The notes below the pieces were generated by a model, which had not been told where the DNA came from, made no database searches, and saw nothing but the letters and a program-made list of their open reading frames with translations. A DNA stretch of 52,459 nt from Paenimyroides tangerinum (GTDB taxonomy: Bacteria > Bacteroidota > Bacteroidia > Flavobacteriales > Flavobacteriaceae). Position numbers and translations under genes: made by a program. The stretch is taken from the NCBI RefSeq assembly GCF_003865405.1, contig NZ_RQVQ01000023.1:1-52459 (forward strand), given 5' to 3'. How positions within the stretch are numbered: the first letter of the stretch is position 1; every line of letters begins with the position of its first letter. This document shows, one piece after another, positions 9,242 through 18,169 of this stretch.

Positions 9242-9251
9242 GTATATTTGC
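9242..9251 (+). promoter_or_regulatory. GTATATTTGC: perfect -7 box, also matches the CTnDOT-type attachment core
   Basis: TATATTTG is a consensus Bacteroidota -7 box, with TTTG about 25 bp upstream. The ten bases GTATATTTGC also fit GTAnnTTTGC, the core at which CTnDOT-family elements integrate. No gene starts downstream in the next 300 bp, which favours a leftover promoter or attachment site at the edge of the metal-cassette segment over an active promoter. Confidence 0.4.
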
Positions 9252-9567
9252 TTTGAGCTAACGGAAACACGTTGAAATACAAAGCAATAAGCACCGTTAC
9301 CAAATCGTTACCTGACTTTTTTGATAATCTTTATAAAAGCTTAGTATTCAACCGATACAGCTTTTTCCTGAAAACTTTAAAATAAAACAATCCTCCGTAT
9401 AATACTTATATTATACATGATTTTTTTAAAGGGGAAATATTGTACATTTCTATAACAAAAGTTTCCCTCTATACATTCTGCTATAGAGCAGCACTATAAA
9501 ATTATATATTGATCTCAGAATTCGTTATTAGTTTTTTTTATTTGTATAATTTTAAATCTACTGTAAC

Positions 9568-9599
9568 AGTAGTATATAAATATATATTTATATACTACT
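9568..9599. repeat. 32-bp perfect palindrome at the end of the recombinase gene
   Basis: AGTAGTATATAAATAT followed by its exact reverse complement. It covers the last codons and stop of the minus-strand recombinase gene. Its inner 20 bp (9574-9593) is identical to palindromes at 37208-37227, 41276-41295 and 41637-41656. It may act as a bidirectional terminator or a protein-binding site. Confidence 0.8.
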
Positions 9600-10157
9600 C
9601 CCCTTCTCTACTCTATAAAAGGAAGTTTTACTTAAACCGGCTTGTTTACAAGCGTTATCAATACTTAATTTTTTATTATCGTAAAGGTGCTTTGCGAACT
9701 GGTATTTTTCTAAAGTTTCTTTTGAAACTCCTTTTGGTCGCCCTAAATTTTTATTACGCCTCCTTGCTCCTTCTAAACCGTGTTTCGTTCGTTCGCTAAT
9801 GAGGTTACGTTCAAACTCTGCTACAGCGGAAAATATCTGAAGTAAAAATTTACCATTAGCTGACTGCGTATCAAATTCGGGTTCAGTAATCGATTTAAAG
9901 TGTATTTTCTTTTGATTGAAAGTTTCGATTAAATCCACCATATTTTTAAGCGAGCGAAAAATACGATCATTTTTATAGACTAAAATAGTATCACCAGGGC
10001 GAGCAAAACCTAAAAGTTCTAATAATCCTTTTCGATCTTCTTTTACTCCACTTGCAACATCTGAGAATATTTTTTCACATTTATGTTGGTTGAGTAAATC
10101 TATCTGATTTTCTAAATTTTGATCTTTAGTAGAAACTCTCGCATATCCAATAATCAT
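9588..10157 (-). CDS. serine recombinase, resolvase/invertase family
   Basis: A 189-aa small serine recombinase. The N-terminal catalytic domain carries YARVSTKDQ with nucleophile Ser9, the conserved YKNDRIFRS (region of Arg68/Arg71 in resolvases) and the E-helix FSAVAEFERNLISERT. Residues 140-189 form a helix-turn-helix (KLSIDNACKQAGLSKTSFYRV). It probably resolves plasmid multimers or inverts a segment. An inverted repeat 18 bp upstream (10176-10203) could be its site. It is a monocistronic minus-strand gene, bounded downstream by the 32-bp palindrome. Confidence 0.9.
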   Translation of the reverse strand: MIIGYARVSTKDQNLENQIDLLNQHKCEKIFSDVASGVKEDRKGLLELLGFARPGDTILVYKNDRIFRSLKNMVDLIETFNQKKIHFKSITEPEFDTQSANGKFLLQIFSAVAEFERNLISERTKHGLEGARRRNKNLGRPKGVSKETLEKYQFAKHLYDNKKLSIDNACKQAGLSKTSFYRVEKGSSI

Positions 10158-10175
10158 AAAAAAGTACTGTAAAAG

Positions 10176-10203
10176 GTTATTTTATAAAACTAATAAAAAT
10201 AAC
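10176..10203. promoter_or_regulatory. inverted repeat upstream of the recombinase, possible res site
   Basis: GTTATTTT (10176-10183) and AAAATAAC (10196-10203) flank a 12-bp AT spacer. The 28-bp size and position just upstream of a small serine recombinase fit a resolvase binding site or autoregulatory operator. Confidence 0.4.
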
Positions 10204-10225
10204 GATAAAAAGCACTAATAGAAAT

Positions 10226-10251
10226 AAAAAAAAGACTACTAAAAAGTAGTC
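10226..10251 (-). terminator. terminator of the PIN toxin operon
   Basis: On the minus strand GACTACT (10251-10245) pairs with AGTAGTC (10240-10234), followed by eight Ts. It lies 30 bp after the PIN gene stop. Confidence 0.8.
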
Positions 10252-10282
10252 CCATAAAACGGTCGATTTTTGGTATCATTAA

Positions 10283-10846
10283 TTACAATAAAGCATGTAA
10301 ATAATCTGCTGTTTGATTTAATCCATTTTTTCTAAAACTTTCTAATACTTGAAATTCATCCATTGCCGGGTTTTTGCGATTTAATACCAAATCTTTAAAA
10401 GCTTGGAGGGCTATTTTTGGATTTAAATCAATGATATCTGTAAGAAAATCATCCGCACAAATTGCCTTCAATCCAAAAGAGTCTAAATAATCATCTGGAA
10501 AATCCTTCAAATTATTAGTTACAATAATATTGGCATTGACTTTAATAGCAGCAGCTAATACATGTCTATCATCTTTATCAGGTAAACTTAAAGTATCAAT
10601 TAAACCTTCATAATTTAATACTAAAGCATCGGGAAATGCCAAATTTGCTATGTTTATCCGCTTCTCTGCTTGTGAAGATTCAACTCCCTTTCGAATCATT
10701 ACAGATTTCCATTCATCAAAAATGATTTTACTCCATTTTGGGGTATATAAATCATAATGAGCAAACCAAAATAATAAATCTCTAATCTCGATAGGAAATA
10801 TTACATTGGTGTCAAGAACAGCTTTGTATCGAACACTATGAATCAT
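10283..10846 (-). CDS. PIN-domain ribonuclease toxin (VapC-like)
   Basis: A 187-aa PIN domain protein. The acidic active-site residues are in place: Asp in LDTNVIF (about residue 12), Glu in FDEW (about 45), and the pair DKDDRHVLAAA and TNNLKDFP (about 90-117). It should be a metal-dependent RNase. It overlaps the HTH gene upstream by 11 bp, the usual antitoxin-first arrangement, so it is called as the toxin of a toxin-antitoxin pair that would stabilise the plasmid. It is longer than a minimal VapC (130-140 aa): about 45 extra residues at the C-terminus (KNPAMDEFQVLESFRKNG) form a helical tail. The target RNA is unknown. Confidence 0.82.
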   Translation of the reverse strand: MIHSVRYKAVLDTNVIFPIEIRDLLFWFAHYDLYTPKWSKIIFDEWKSVMIRKGVESSQAEKRINIANLAFPDALVLNYEGLIDTLSLPDKDDRHVLAAAIKVNANIIVTNNLKDFPDDYLDSFGLKAICADDFLTDIIDLNPKIALQAFKDLVLNRKNPAMDEFQVLESFRKNGLNQTADYLHALL

Positions 10847-11291
10847 ATAAACCTATTTCGTCATCAAAGTTCATAATATCAATGATATGCTTTTTCTGTT
10901 TTTGCTTCATTTCGTTTTTATATTTGATTACATCTTCAAATAAAATACGACGATGCCTTCCAACCATTGTAAAATCAATTTCACCTTGTTCTAAAAGTTT
11001 AACTAAATGAGGTCTTGAACAACCCAATATTTCAGCTGCTTTTTGAGTAGTGACTTCCGTTGCAATTGGTACAATAGAAATTGGATTTCCTTCACTCATT
11101 GACTTTAAAATTTCACTTAAAAGTTTTAAAGCCTTAATAGGTATTTTAATTCTGTCGTTTGTTTCTTCGATTTCTATTTCAGTATCATCTTGCTTCAATT
11201 GTGATAAAATCGAAGAAAGTGCCGAATAAGATTCAATAGCCACTCGTTGTTCTTTCTTAGTAGGTCTTTTTATATAGTCTAATGCTTCCAT
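10836..11291 (-). CDS. excisionase/MerR-type HTH antitoxin
   Basis: A 151-aa protein with an N-terminal helical region (residues 1-75) and an excisionase-family winged helix: TTQKAAEILGCSRPHLVKLLEQGEIDFTMVGRHRRI (split over about residues 88-123). The Lys-rich and then acidic C-terminal tail (KQKQKKHIIDI, FDDEIGLYDS) is a likely toxin-neutralising segment. It is first in the operon, overlapping the PIN gene by 11 bp. It probably represses its own promoter: direct AAACGAAA repeats sit over the promoter upstream. Confidence 0.8.
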   Translation of the reverse strand: MEALDYIKRPTKKEQRVAIESYSALSSILSQLKQDDTEIEIEETNDRIKIPIKALKLLSEILKSMSEGNPISIVPIATEVTTQKAAEILGCSRPHLVKLLEQGEIDFTMVGRHRRILFEDVIKYKNEMKQKQKKHIIDIMNFDDEIGLYDS

Positions 11292-11308
11292 ACTTTAAAT
11301 TGTTTCAA

Positions 11309-11350
11309 CAAATTTAAACGAAATAAACGAAACAAACAAAATAAACGAAA
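11309..11350 (-). promoter_or_regulatory. TA operon promoter with three AAACGAAA operator repeats
   Basis: The minus-strand -7 box TAAATTTG is at 11316-11309, 17 nt before the ATG. Immediately upstream are three copies of AAACGAA(A) (plus-strand 11317-11324, 11326-11333, 11343-11350) with a degenerate one between. The repeats cover the -33 region, as expected for autorepression by the HTH antitoxin. Confidence 0.6.
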
Positions 11351-11408
11351 ATAAATAATTTTAAACTTCGTCTATTAGTAAATAAATAACTTGCCGAAAT
11401 TGGTCTTA

Positions 11409-11864
11409 TCAATTAAAATTCCGCGAATAATCTAATATCAAATTAGTAAGATTTTCTTTTATAAAAAAGTACGAGCCCTCTTCTAAAAATCCTAAGGGGG
11501 CATAATCAATATAACGTTTACGATAGTTGCTATACATTTCAAAACTATGCAAAAAGTCTAATTCTGTTTTGCGAACATTTAAATAAGCATTTAAATCAAA
11601 ATAACTGTCTCGAGTTGGAGAATATGAAAAAGCTAATAATTCTCCAATACCTTCAACAAACCAATTTAATAAATCATTAATTATAAATTGTTCAGGGATT
11701 TCAAAAGTATATCCATCCGTATCATAAAAAAGATAAAATTCTGTTTGAAAACGATTATTAAAATCTTCTAAATTTTTCGCTACAATCTCAATGTTAGATA
11801 TGTGCTCAGGTTCTAATGAATTTCCTAAATCTAACGATAAACAAACGACGTTTCTTGGCATCAT
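11409..11864 (-). CDS. hypothetical protein, 151 aa
   Basis: An acidic, aromatic-rich soluble protein without signal peptide or membrane segment. No domain recognised. It shares a 45-bp upstream region with the divergent umuC copy 1. The first codons read MMPRNVVCLSL; the second Met (11861) could equally be the start. The stop is 117 bp from the antitoxin start. The high density of Tyr/Phe and Asn/Asp is like uncharacterised plasmid cargo of this phylum. Function unknown. Confidence 0.55.
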   Translation of the reverse strand: MMPRNVVCLSLDLGNSLEPEHISNIEIVAKNLEDFNNRFQTEFYLFYDTDGYTFEIPEQFIINDLLNWFVEGIGELLAFSYSPTRDSYFDLNAYLNVRKTELDFLHSFEMYSNYRKRYIDYAPLGFLEEGSYFFIKENLTNLILDYSRNFN

Positions 11865-11870
11865 AATAAT

Positions 11871-11905
11871 TTAACTTTAGCACGTTTACTAATTTAATAA
11901 TTTTG
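11871..11905 (+). promoter_or_regulatory. umuC copy 1 promoter, near-leaderless
   Basis: TTAACTTTA (11871-11879), 18 bp, TAATTTTG (11898-11905), 4 bp, ATG. The same three spacings recur at umuC copy 2 (39504-39542), so the arrangement is functional rather than chance. The start point expected from the box falls at or next to the ATG. Confidence 0.7.
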
Positions 11906-11909
11906 CAAA

Positions 11910-13163
11910 ATGTATGCTTTAGTAGATTGTAATAATTTTTATGCGAGTTGTGAAAGGGTTTTTAATTCCACTTTGCGCCATAAACCAATTGTTGTTTTAA
12001 GTAATAACGATGGGTGTGTTGTTGCACGTTCTAATGAAGCCAAAGCATTAGGTATTCCAATGGGAGCACCCGCTTTTGAATACAAAAAGATATTTCAGGA
12101 TAATAATGTAAATGTATTTTCCTCCAACTATGCTTTGTATGGCGATATGAGTAACCGTGTAACTCGAATACTAAGAAAATACACTCCTGATTTAGAAGTT
12201 TACTCGATTGATGAAAGTTTCTTACAGTTCAAAGGATTTCAAAATTATGATTTGGTATCGTATGCAAAAGAAATAAGAAAAGAAGTGCTTAAAAACACAT
12301 TAATTCCAACGTGTATTGGAATTGCCCCCACAAAAGCATTAACTAAAGTAGCCAATAAAATAGCTAAAAAATATCCGCAATTAGAAGGTGTTTATGCTAT
12401 AGATTCCGAAGAAAAACGAATAAAAGCTTTGCGTTGGTTAGCTATTGAAGATGTATGGGGTATTGGTAGACAATTTGCTAAAAAATTAAAGGCAAAAGGA
12501 GTAAATAAAGCATTAGATTTTACTTTACTTCCTGATGAATATGTTCGAAAGGAATTTACTGTAGTCGGTTTACGATTAAAAAAGGAGTTAGAAGGTATAT
12601 CTGCTATGGAACTTGAAGATGTAAAAACAAAAAAGAATATTGCTACGACAAGATCTTTTGATAAAACGTATGAAGATAAAACCTATTTACAGGAACGCAT
12701 TGCAACTTTTGCTGCAACTTGTGCTGAAAAATTAAGAAACCAACACAGCAATTGTCAAATTGTAACGGTTTTTATTTTTACCAATAGATTTCAGACAGAT
12801 AAACCACAATATTACCAATCAATCAATGTAACTATCCCCTTCCCTACTAATTCATCTATTGAGATTATTAAATATGCAAAAATTGGATTAGATGCTATTT
12901 ATAAAAAAGGGTATGCCTATAAAAAAGCGGGTGTTATAGTTGGTGGAATAACACCCGAAAGTGAAAAACAATTCAATTTATTCGAAGACGAGCACCCAAA
13001 GCATCGAAAACTGATGAATGTTATGGATCAAATGAATTTTAAATATGGAGTTAAAAAATTAAAAATTGGTTCTCAAGCATTAGATAAAACATGGAAAATG
13101 AGACAAGATTTATTAAGTCCTAACTATACAACAAAGTGGAATGATATACTTACCATACAATGA
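11910..13163 (+). CDS. umuC: Y-family DNA polymerase V catalytic subunit, copy 1
   Basis: A 417-aa UmuC-type translesion polymerase. It has the palm motifs [18 protein letters not shown] and YSIDESF (catalytic Asp-Glu), the helix-hairpin-helix thumb region ([17 protein letters not shown]), a little-finger domain, and a C-terminal beta-clamp motif QFNLFED. It bypasses DNA lesions with RecA and cleaved UmuD. Its stop overlaps the umuD start by 4 bp, with umuC first, the reverse of the E. coli order. A second full-length copy of the same length lies at 39543-40796 and is similar along its whole length. Expected to be SOS-induced; no LexA box could be recognised with confidence. Confidence 0.95.
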   Translation: MYALVDCNNFYASCERVFNSTLRHKPIVVLSNNDGCVVARSNEAKALGIPMGAPAFEYKKIFQDNNVNVFSSNYALYGDMSNRVTRILRKYTPDLEVYSIDESFLQFKGFQNYDLVSYAKEIRKEVLKNTLIPTCIGIAPTKALTKVANKIAKKYPQLEGVYAIDSEEKRIKALRWLAIEDVWGIGRQFAKKLKAKGVNKALDFTLLPDEYVRKEFTVVGLRLKKELEGISAMELEDVKTKKNIATTRSFDKTYEDKTYLQERIATFAATCAEKLRNQHSNCQIVTVFIFTNRFQTDKPQYYQSINVTIPFPTNSSIEIIKYAKIGLDAIYKKGYAYKKAGVIVGGITPESEKQFNLFEDEHPKHRKLMNVMDQMNFKYGVKKLKIGSQALDKTWKMRQDLLSPNYTTKWNDILTIQ

Positions 13164-13624
13164 TAACATTTAAAAAAGCACCTTATTTTGGAACTGAATT
13201 AGAAAACCTAACCATCCATGCAGAAGGAGAAAAAAAGTATGTACAAGTATGTGGTGGAGTTTGTGCTGGATTCCCATCTCCTGCAGAAGATTTTTTAAGT
13301 GATCGCATCAGTTTAGACGAACGTTATCTGTCTAAAGTAGAAAGTACATTTGTAAATCGTGTGAAAGGATTATCAATGTATCCAGAGTATTTAGAAAACG
13401 ATATTATCATCATACGTTCCGACTATTACCCTACGGATGGAGATGATATAGTTGTGTCTATTAATAGTTCAGAATATACATTAAAACGATACGATAAAGC
13501 GAATAATCGCTTAGTGGCTTTGAATAGTGATTATGCAAAAAGTGTAACTATTGATGAAAGCGACGAAGTCGTGATACTTGGAGTAGTTGATGCTGTGATC
13601 AGAGATAAAAGAAAAAGAAAATAA
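13160..13624 (+). CDS. umuD: UmuD-type S24 self-cleaving protease, copy 1
   Basis: A 154-aa LexA-fold peptidase. Ser72 (GLSMYPEY) and Lys109 (YTLKRYDK) form the Ser-Lys dyad, and the self-cleavage site is Ala36-Gly37 in [11 protein letters not shown], matching the GFPSPA context of UmuD. The cleaved form joins UmuC to make polymerase V. Translationally coupled to umuC (ATGA overlap). The convergent gene at 13628-13966 begins 3 bp after the stop, so no separate terminator is visible. Confidence 0.93.
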   Translation: MITFKKAPYFGTELENLTIHAEGEKKYVQVCGGVCAGFPSPAEDFLSDRISLDERYLSKVESTFVNRVKGLSMYPEYLENDIIIIRSDYYPTDGDDIVVSINSSEYTLKRYDKANNRLVALNSDYAKSVTIDESDEVVILGVVDAVIRDKRKRK

Positions 13625-13627
13625 ATT

Positions 13628-13966
13628 TTATTCATTTGAACCAAAAAAGAAATCTAAAGCACCTTGTTTTTCTTCTGGACTAAAAATCTCATCATTCACG
13701 TTATATTTTAGAACACAATTTATAATAAATTTCCTATCTTTCAATATTTCGCCTTTCATACTTTTATAATCTGATTGGTTTAAAATACCATTAAGATTAG
13801 TATTTGTTTTTAAATAAGTTATAAGTTTTGGAGATTGCAAAAACTCAATCATATCACTGCTGATATCCGTCCAATTATTTTTTAATTCTAGATCTAAATC
13901 AGTAATACTATTTAAATAGTTATAAATCTTATTTGCAGCTATTAATTGTTCCCCAGTTATCTCCAT
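13628..13966 (-). CDS. hypothetical protein, 112 aa
   Basis: A soluble acidic protein with Asn/Lys/Asp-rich helices; no domain recognised. The preferred start is the Met of MEITGEQLIAANK (13966). A longer frame begins with codons inside the left end of the IS982 element at 13990, so its upstream region was replaced by the insertion. The native promoter is probably lost, though an outward promoter in the element could drive it. Convergent with umuD and 3 bp away. The C-terminal motif DEIFSPEEKQGALDFFFG suggests an intact end. Confidence 0.5.
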   Translation of the reverse strand: MEITGEQLIAANKIYNYLNSITDLDLELKNNWTDISSDMIEFLQSPKLITYLKTNTNLNGILNQSDYKSMKGEILKDRKFIINCVLKYNVNDEIFSPEEKQGALDFFFGSNE

Positions 13967-13989
13967 GAAGTGACTTTTTATATTTATAT

Positions 13990-14964
13990 ACCCGTAGTGC
14001 ATTATAAAAAAAGTTGCTCAAAACACTAACAATTAGTATATTGTATTGACTTACAACCAGATACAGTTATGAGTAACTTAGAAGCAAGTTACAAATTAAT
14101 TTTAATCGAATTACGTAAAATAGCAGAATTTGAAAATATGTATTTCAAGCCAATAAAGCCAAAGCTATCTGATATAGAATTGATTAGCTTAATGATTTTG
14201 GCGGAATTCAAATCGATTGATTCTGAACATCAACTTTTTAGAGACATAAAAGGTTTTGAAATTGCATCCAGAATTGAGCGAAGCGTTTATAACAGAAGAA
14301 AAAGAAAACTATATCCATTTATGGAAGAAATCAGAATGAAAATGGTTGAAAAATTTAATGAGTTTGAAACCTTTTTTGTAGTAGATAGTATGCCGTTGGA
14401 GGTTTGTAAAATTTCACGCTCATCACGTAGTAAAATTTGTAAAGAAACAGATTACGCTATTCCAAATAAAGGATTTTGAGCCTCTCAAAACTTACATTTT
14501 ACGGGTATAAATTACATGCTGTTTGTTCAATTAATGGTGTTTTTCAGAGCTTTGATTTATCTCCTGCTTCGGTTCATGATATTCATTATTTACAAGATAT
14601 TAAATTGCAACTATCCGATTGTGTGATACTTGCCGATAAGGGCTATCTTTCTAGCACTATACAGCTAGACTTATTTAATGAGGTAAATATACAATTGGAA
14701 ACGCCAAAAAGAAAAAATCAGAAAGACTACAAACCACAATTTTATCAATTTAAAAAGTTTAGAAAACGTATAGAAACCTTGTTCTCACAATTGTGTGATC
14801 AGTTTATGATTAGACGTAATTATGCTAAATCTTTTAAAGGTTTTAAAACAAGGATTCTTTCCAAAATAACCACCTTAACCACTATACAATATTTAAACAG
14901 GTTCGTGTTTGGTAGAAACATCAATAATCTGAAAATTAATTTAACTTAATAATGCACTACGGGT
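13990..14964 (+). mobile_element. IS982-family insertion sequence, 975 bp, inactivated
   Basis: Perfect 16-bp terminal inverted repeats: ACCCGTAGTGCATTAT at 13990-14005 and its complement at 14949-14964. The size and the ACCC ends fit IS982. The flanks (ATTTATAT on the left, TAAAGTAA on the right) do not form a target duplication, suggesting recombination after insertion. A truncated left end of the same element is at 32264-32432, in the same orientation. Confidence 0.9.
14069..14949 (+). pseudogene. IS982 transposase, stop codon plus frameshift
   Basis: The N-terminal part (14069-14479) ends at a TGA at 14477-14479, where the family has a sense codon (context NKGF-stop-ASQNLHF). The frame then has to shift near 14500 (one T short in the TTTT run) to continue into YGYKLHAVCSINGVF and the remainder of the DDE domain (DLSPASVHDIHY, ADKGYLS, IETLFSQLCDQF). 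Two independent lesions make it inactive. The catalytic acidic residues are otherwise present (VVDSMP, DIHY, E in RKRIETLF). Confidence 0.88.
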
Positions 14965-15173
14965 TAAAGTAATAAAGTTATAATTTGGATACTACCTGTA
15001 AACCTTTAGGAACTAAATAATAGACCTGAGTGTATGAAAACATTTTTAGTAACAAAATTTACAGAATGCTCTAATATTAATAAATGAATCAGACATAAAA
15101 TCAATCCCTTTCTGAGTATTCAGGAGTTTTAAATGAACTTTCTCGAATAAATTTTGTTTTATATTTTAGTGGA

Positions 15174-15216
15174 GAAAAAAACTAAACTCTAAAAACAAAA
15201 TTATTTCTAGAGTTTA
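15174..15216 (-). terminator. terminator of the biotin operon; rest of 14965-15254 is empty
   Basis: TAAACTCTA (15183-15191) and TAGAGTTTA (15208-15216) pair with a 16-nt loop. On the minus strand the stem is followed by GTTTTTTTC. It lies 39 bp after the bioA stop. The bases between the IS982 end (14964) and this hairpin show no gene. Confidence 0.7.
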
Positions 15217-15254
15217 AGTATGTTTAATCTTAAGACGAACTAAAGAATGTCTTA

Positions 15255-16520
15255 TTATAAGTAATCCATTACTTCTAAAATATTCTTATAAACCAAATCT
15301 AATTCTTCAGATGTAATACAATAAGGTGGAACGAGATACATTACGTTTCCTAACGGACGCATAATAATTCCCCTTTTCAGAAATTCATTATATGAAATTT
15401 TACCTATTTCATTAAAATAAGAAGTTTGTTTATCATTTTTAATTTCCCAAGCTAAAATAGTTCCGATCAATCTTACATTTTCAACTTTTGGATGTTGTTG
15501 TAATGTTTTGGAAAAATTTAAATGCTTCTCGTATATTAATTTAATATGAGTCAAAGTATCTTCTTTCAATAATAACTCCATACTTGCCAAAGCCGCGGTA
15601 CAAGCTAACGGATTTGCAGTAAAAGAATGTCCATGAAATAAGGTTTTGTATTTATCATCCGACAAAAAAGCTTCGAAAATTTCATTGGAGGAAGTAGTAA
15701 TTCCCATAGGCATTGTTCCTCCAGTTAATCCTTTTGAAAAACACATAATATCTGGTTTCTCAGAAAGGTAATTGGCAGCAAATAGTTTTCCTGTTCTCCC
15801 AAATCCGGTAAAGACTTCATCTTGAATCATTAAAACTTTCTGTTCTCTGCAAATTTTCATTAATACTGATAAGTCTTCCGCTTTGTGCATCAACATTCCT
15901 GCAGCTCCCTGAATCAGAGGTTCATAAATAAAGCAAGCTATTTCTTGCGAATGATTTTGAATAATTGCTTTTAAATCATTCAAATTTTCTGAAGTCGGTG
16001 TATCCATGAAAATAACTTCGAAAAGCATTTCTCCAAACGGTTTCGTCCAAACACTTCTTCCGCTTACCGACATTGCACCAAAGGTATCGCCATGATAAGC
16101 GTCTTTAAAAGCGAGAATTTTCGTCTTTTTCTTCCCTTGATTATACCAATATTGAATACACATTTTCAAAGCTACTTCAACAGCAGTCGAACCATTATCC
16201 GAATAGAAAACTTTTTGTTGATTATCAGGTAATAAACTTAATAAATTCTCCGAAAGCTGGACAGCGGGTTCATGTGTAAATCCGGCAAAAATGACCTGCT
16301 CCAACGTATTCAACTGCTCCGAAACCTTTTGTGCTATGTACGGATGTGCATGGCCGTGAATCGTTACCCACCATGAAGAAACCGCATCAATATATCGATT
16401 CCCTTGATTATCAAAAAGATAGACTCCTTTTCCTTTTACAATAGGAATTGTATCTTCGGCAATCTTCATTTGCGTATAAGGATGCCAATTGACGTCTTTG
16501 TCGCGTTGTTGTAAACTCAT
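15255..16520 (-). CDS. bioA: adenosylmethionine-8-amino-7-oxononanoate aminotransferase
   Basis: A 421-aa class III PLP aminotransferase that converts KAPA to DAPA in biotin synthesis. The PLP lysine is Lys263 in FSKGLTGGTM; Asp234 in DEVFTGFGRTG contacts the ring nitrogen; WHPYTQM near residue 12 is the BioA N-terminal signature that separates it from other class III enzymes. Last gene of the minus-strand biotin operon, 43 bp after bioB. A hairpin terminator follows. Length is normal for BioA. Confidence 0.96.
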   Translation of the reverse strand: MSLQQRDKDVNWHPYTQMKIAEDTIPIVKGKGVYLFDNQGNRYIDAVSSWWVTIHGHAHPYIAQKVSEQLNTLEQVIFAGFTHEPAVQLSENLLSLLPDNQQKVFYSDNGSTAVEVALKMCIQYWYNQGKKKTKILAFKDAYHGDTFGAMSVSGRSVWTKPFGEMLFEVIFMDTPTSENLNDLKAIIQNHSQEIACFIYEPLIQGAAGMLMHKAEDLSVLMKICREQKVLMIQDEVFTGFGRTGKLFAANYLSEKPDIMCFSKGLTGGTMPMGITTSSNEIFEAFLSDDKYKTLFHGHSFTANPLACTAALASMELLLKEDTLTHIKLIYEKHLNFSKTLQQHPKVENVRLIGTILAWEIKNDKQTSYFNEIGKISYNEFLKRGIIMRPLGNVMYLVPPYCITSEELDLVYKNILEVMDYL

Positions 16521-16563
16521 TGTAGAAATTAGATTTTAGAAATTATAAAAACAAACTCTTAAC

Positions 16564-17562
16564 TTATAATTCACAGCTTATAACTTTTTCCGATGCTCTT
16601 TTCATTGGTTTTAATCCCAATGTCTGCAACATTTGCATATCCTCCGAAACTCCTGGATTTGGGGTCACCAAAAGGGTTTCTCTTTCTCCTGTAAAGATAG
16701 AATTGGCTCCTGCCATAAAACACCACCCTTGCTCAAATTCGGTCATTTCAATTCTTCCTGCGCTGAGTCGAACCATCGATGACGGCATAATTATTCTCGC
16801 TGTAGCAATCATTCTAACCATTTCCCAAGTATTCGTTTTTTCATTATCCTGAAGCGGTGTTCCTTCGACTCTAGATAATGCATTAATCGGAACAGATTCT
16901 GGATGTTTTGGCATTGTCGATAACGTTAAAAGCATCGAAATCCTGTCTCCGTGTGTTTCTCCAAGGCCTATAATTCCCCCTGAGCAAACGGTAATTCCTG
17001 CTTTTCTGACATTGTTAATAGTATTAATTCTGTTATCGAAAGTTCTTGTTGAAATAATTTCTTCATAATATTGTTCCGAAGTATCCAAATTGTGATTGTA
17101 AGCATACAATCCTGCTTCCTGAAGACGAATTGCCTGTTCCTCGGTAAGCATTCCTAACGTACAGCAAACTTCCATTCCAAGTTCGTTTACACCCTTTACC
17201 ATGTCAATAACTCTATCGAAATCACGATTGTTACGAACTTCTCGCCACGCTGCTGCCATACAAAAACGTGAGGATCCACTGTCTTTTGCTTTTTGAGCAT
17301 GTGCAATCACCTGTTCCGTCGGCAGCAAAGCCTGAACTTTTATATCCGTGTGATAACGTGCCGCTTGTCCACAATAAGAGCAATCTTCGGGGCAACCACC
17401 TGTCTTAATAGATAACAATGTCGACATTTGAACTTCTTCAGGATTGTGCCATTCGCGGTGAACGCTTGCTGCTTTGTAGATTAATTCTAGTAAAGGCTGA
17501 TTATAAATTTCTTCGATTTCCTCTTTGGTCCAATCATTCCTCAATTTTGTTTTATCTCTCAT
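16564..17562 (-). CDS. bioB: biotin synthase
   Basis: A 332-aa radical SAM enzyme that inserts sulfur into dethiobiotin. The 4Fe-4S SAM cluster motif CxxxCxxC is at Cys57, Cys61 and Cys64 ([12 protein letters not shown]). Further BioB signatures include [27 protein letters not shown] and RLSAGRIEM with the cluster-2 arginine. Overlaps bioD by 4 bp and precedes bioA. Confidence 0.97.
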   Translation of the reverse strand: MRDKTKLRNDWTKEEIEEIYNQPLLELIYKAASVHREWHNPEEVQMSTLLSIKTGGCPEDCSYCGQAARYHTDIKVQALLPTEQVIAHAQKAKDSGSSRFCMAAAWREVRNNRDFDRVIDMVKGVNELGMEVCCTLGMLTEEQAIRLQEAGLYAYNHNLDTSEQYYEEIISTRTFDNRINTINNVRKAGITVCSGGIIGLGETHGDRISMLLTLSTMPKHPESVPINALSRVEGTPLQDNEKTNTWEMVRMIATARIIMPSSMVRLSAGRIEMTEFEQGWCFMAGANSIFTGERETLLVTPNPGVSEDMQMLQTLGLKPMKRASEKVISCEL

Positions 17563-18167
17563 ATCTTTTCTAATTGTTTTGTAATACTTTCTATATTTTC
17601 TTTTGTTATGTTTTCGATTTCCGGAATTCTTATAATTTTTGTTTCTGATGAAATATTTTTACAAATAATCCTTTCAGTATCTGATGGGAAGTCTCCGTTG
17701 AGAATTAAATATTGCAATGTAATTTTTCTTTGATTTAAAAGCATTATCGACAATAAAGTATGATTGATACAACCTAAATAATTTTTGACAACCAATGCCG
17801 TTGGGAGATTTAATTCTTCAATTAAATCAATAATAAATTCACTGTCATTGATTGGAACCATGAGTCCCCCAGCACCTTCTACAATAAGATTATTTTTTGT
17901 TTCAGGAAGTTTTATTTTATTTAAATCAATAGTAATTCCTTCTTCTTTTGCAGATTGATGCGGTGATGCTGCCAACTGAAAACAGTAGGTTTCTGCATGG
18001 CAAACTGTATTTTTTCCAACCCATTTTTTGACTTTCATGGTGTCTGAAAAACCGAGATCTCCAGATTGAACGGGTTTCCAATACTCTGCATTAAAATATT
18101 TTGTCAAAATTGCCGAACAAACCGTTTTACCTATTTCTGTTCCGATTCCAGTAATAAATAATTTCAT
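17559..18167 (-). CDS. bioD: dethiobiotin synthetase
   Basis: A 202-aa ATP-dependent carboxylase that closes the ureido ring of dethiobiotin. It has the modified P-loop [10 protein letters not shown] (residues 6-15), a KPVQSG motif (about 33-38) and [11 protein letters not shown] (about 110-120), all typical for BioD. It is somewhat shorter than E. coli BioD (about 225 aa). It overlaps bioB by 4 bp and starts 2 bp after bioF, so the genes are tightly coupled. Confidence 0.95.
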   Translation of the reverse strand: MKLFITGIGTEIGKTVCSAILTKYFNAEYWKPVQSGDLGFSDTMKVKKWVGKNTVCHAETYCFQLAASPHQSAKEEGITIDLNKIKLPETKNNLIVEGAGGLMVPINDSEFIIDLIEELNLPTALVVKNYLGCINHTLLSIMLLNQRKITLQYLILNGDFPSDTERIICKNISSETKIIRIPEIENITKENIESITKQLEKI

Positions 18168-18169
18168 TT

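Noticed and set aside
11880..11897. A shared LexA box in the two umuC promoters
   Set aside because: The two 18-bp spacers share no palindrome: copy 2 has ATCGTCGAT, copy 1 only a weak TTAG/CTAA pair. No SOS operator could be defined from two sequences.
14477..14479. In-frame TGA in the IS982 transposase as a programmed recoding site
   Set aside because: A separate one-base frameshift follows about 20 bp later, so simple decay explains it better than recoding.
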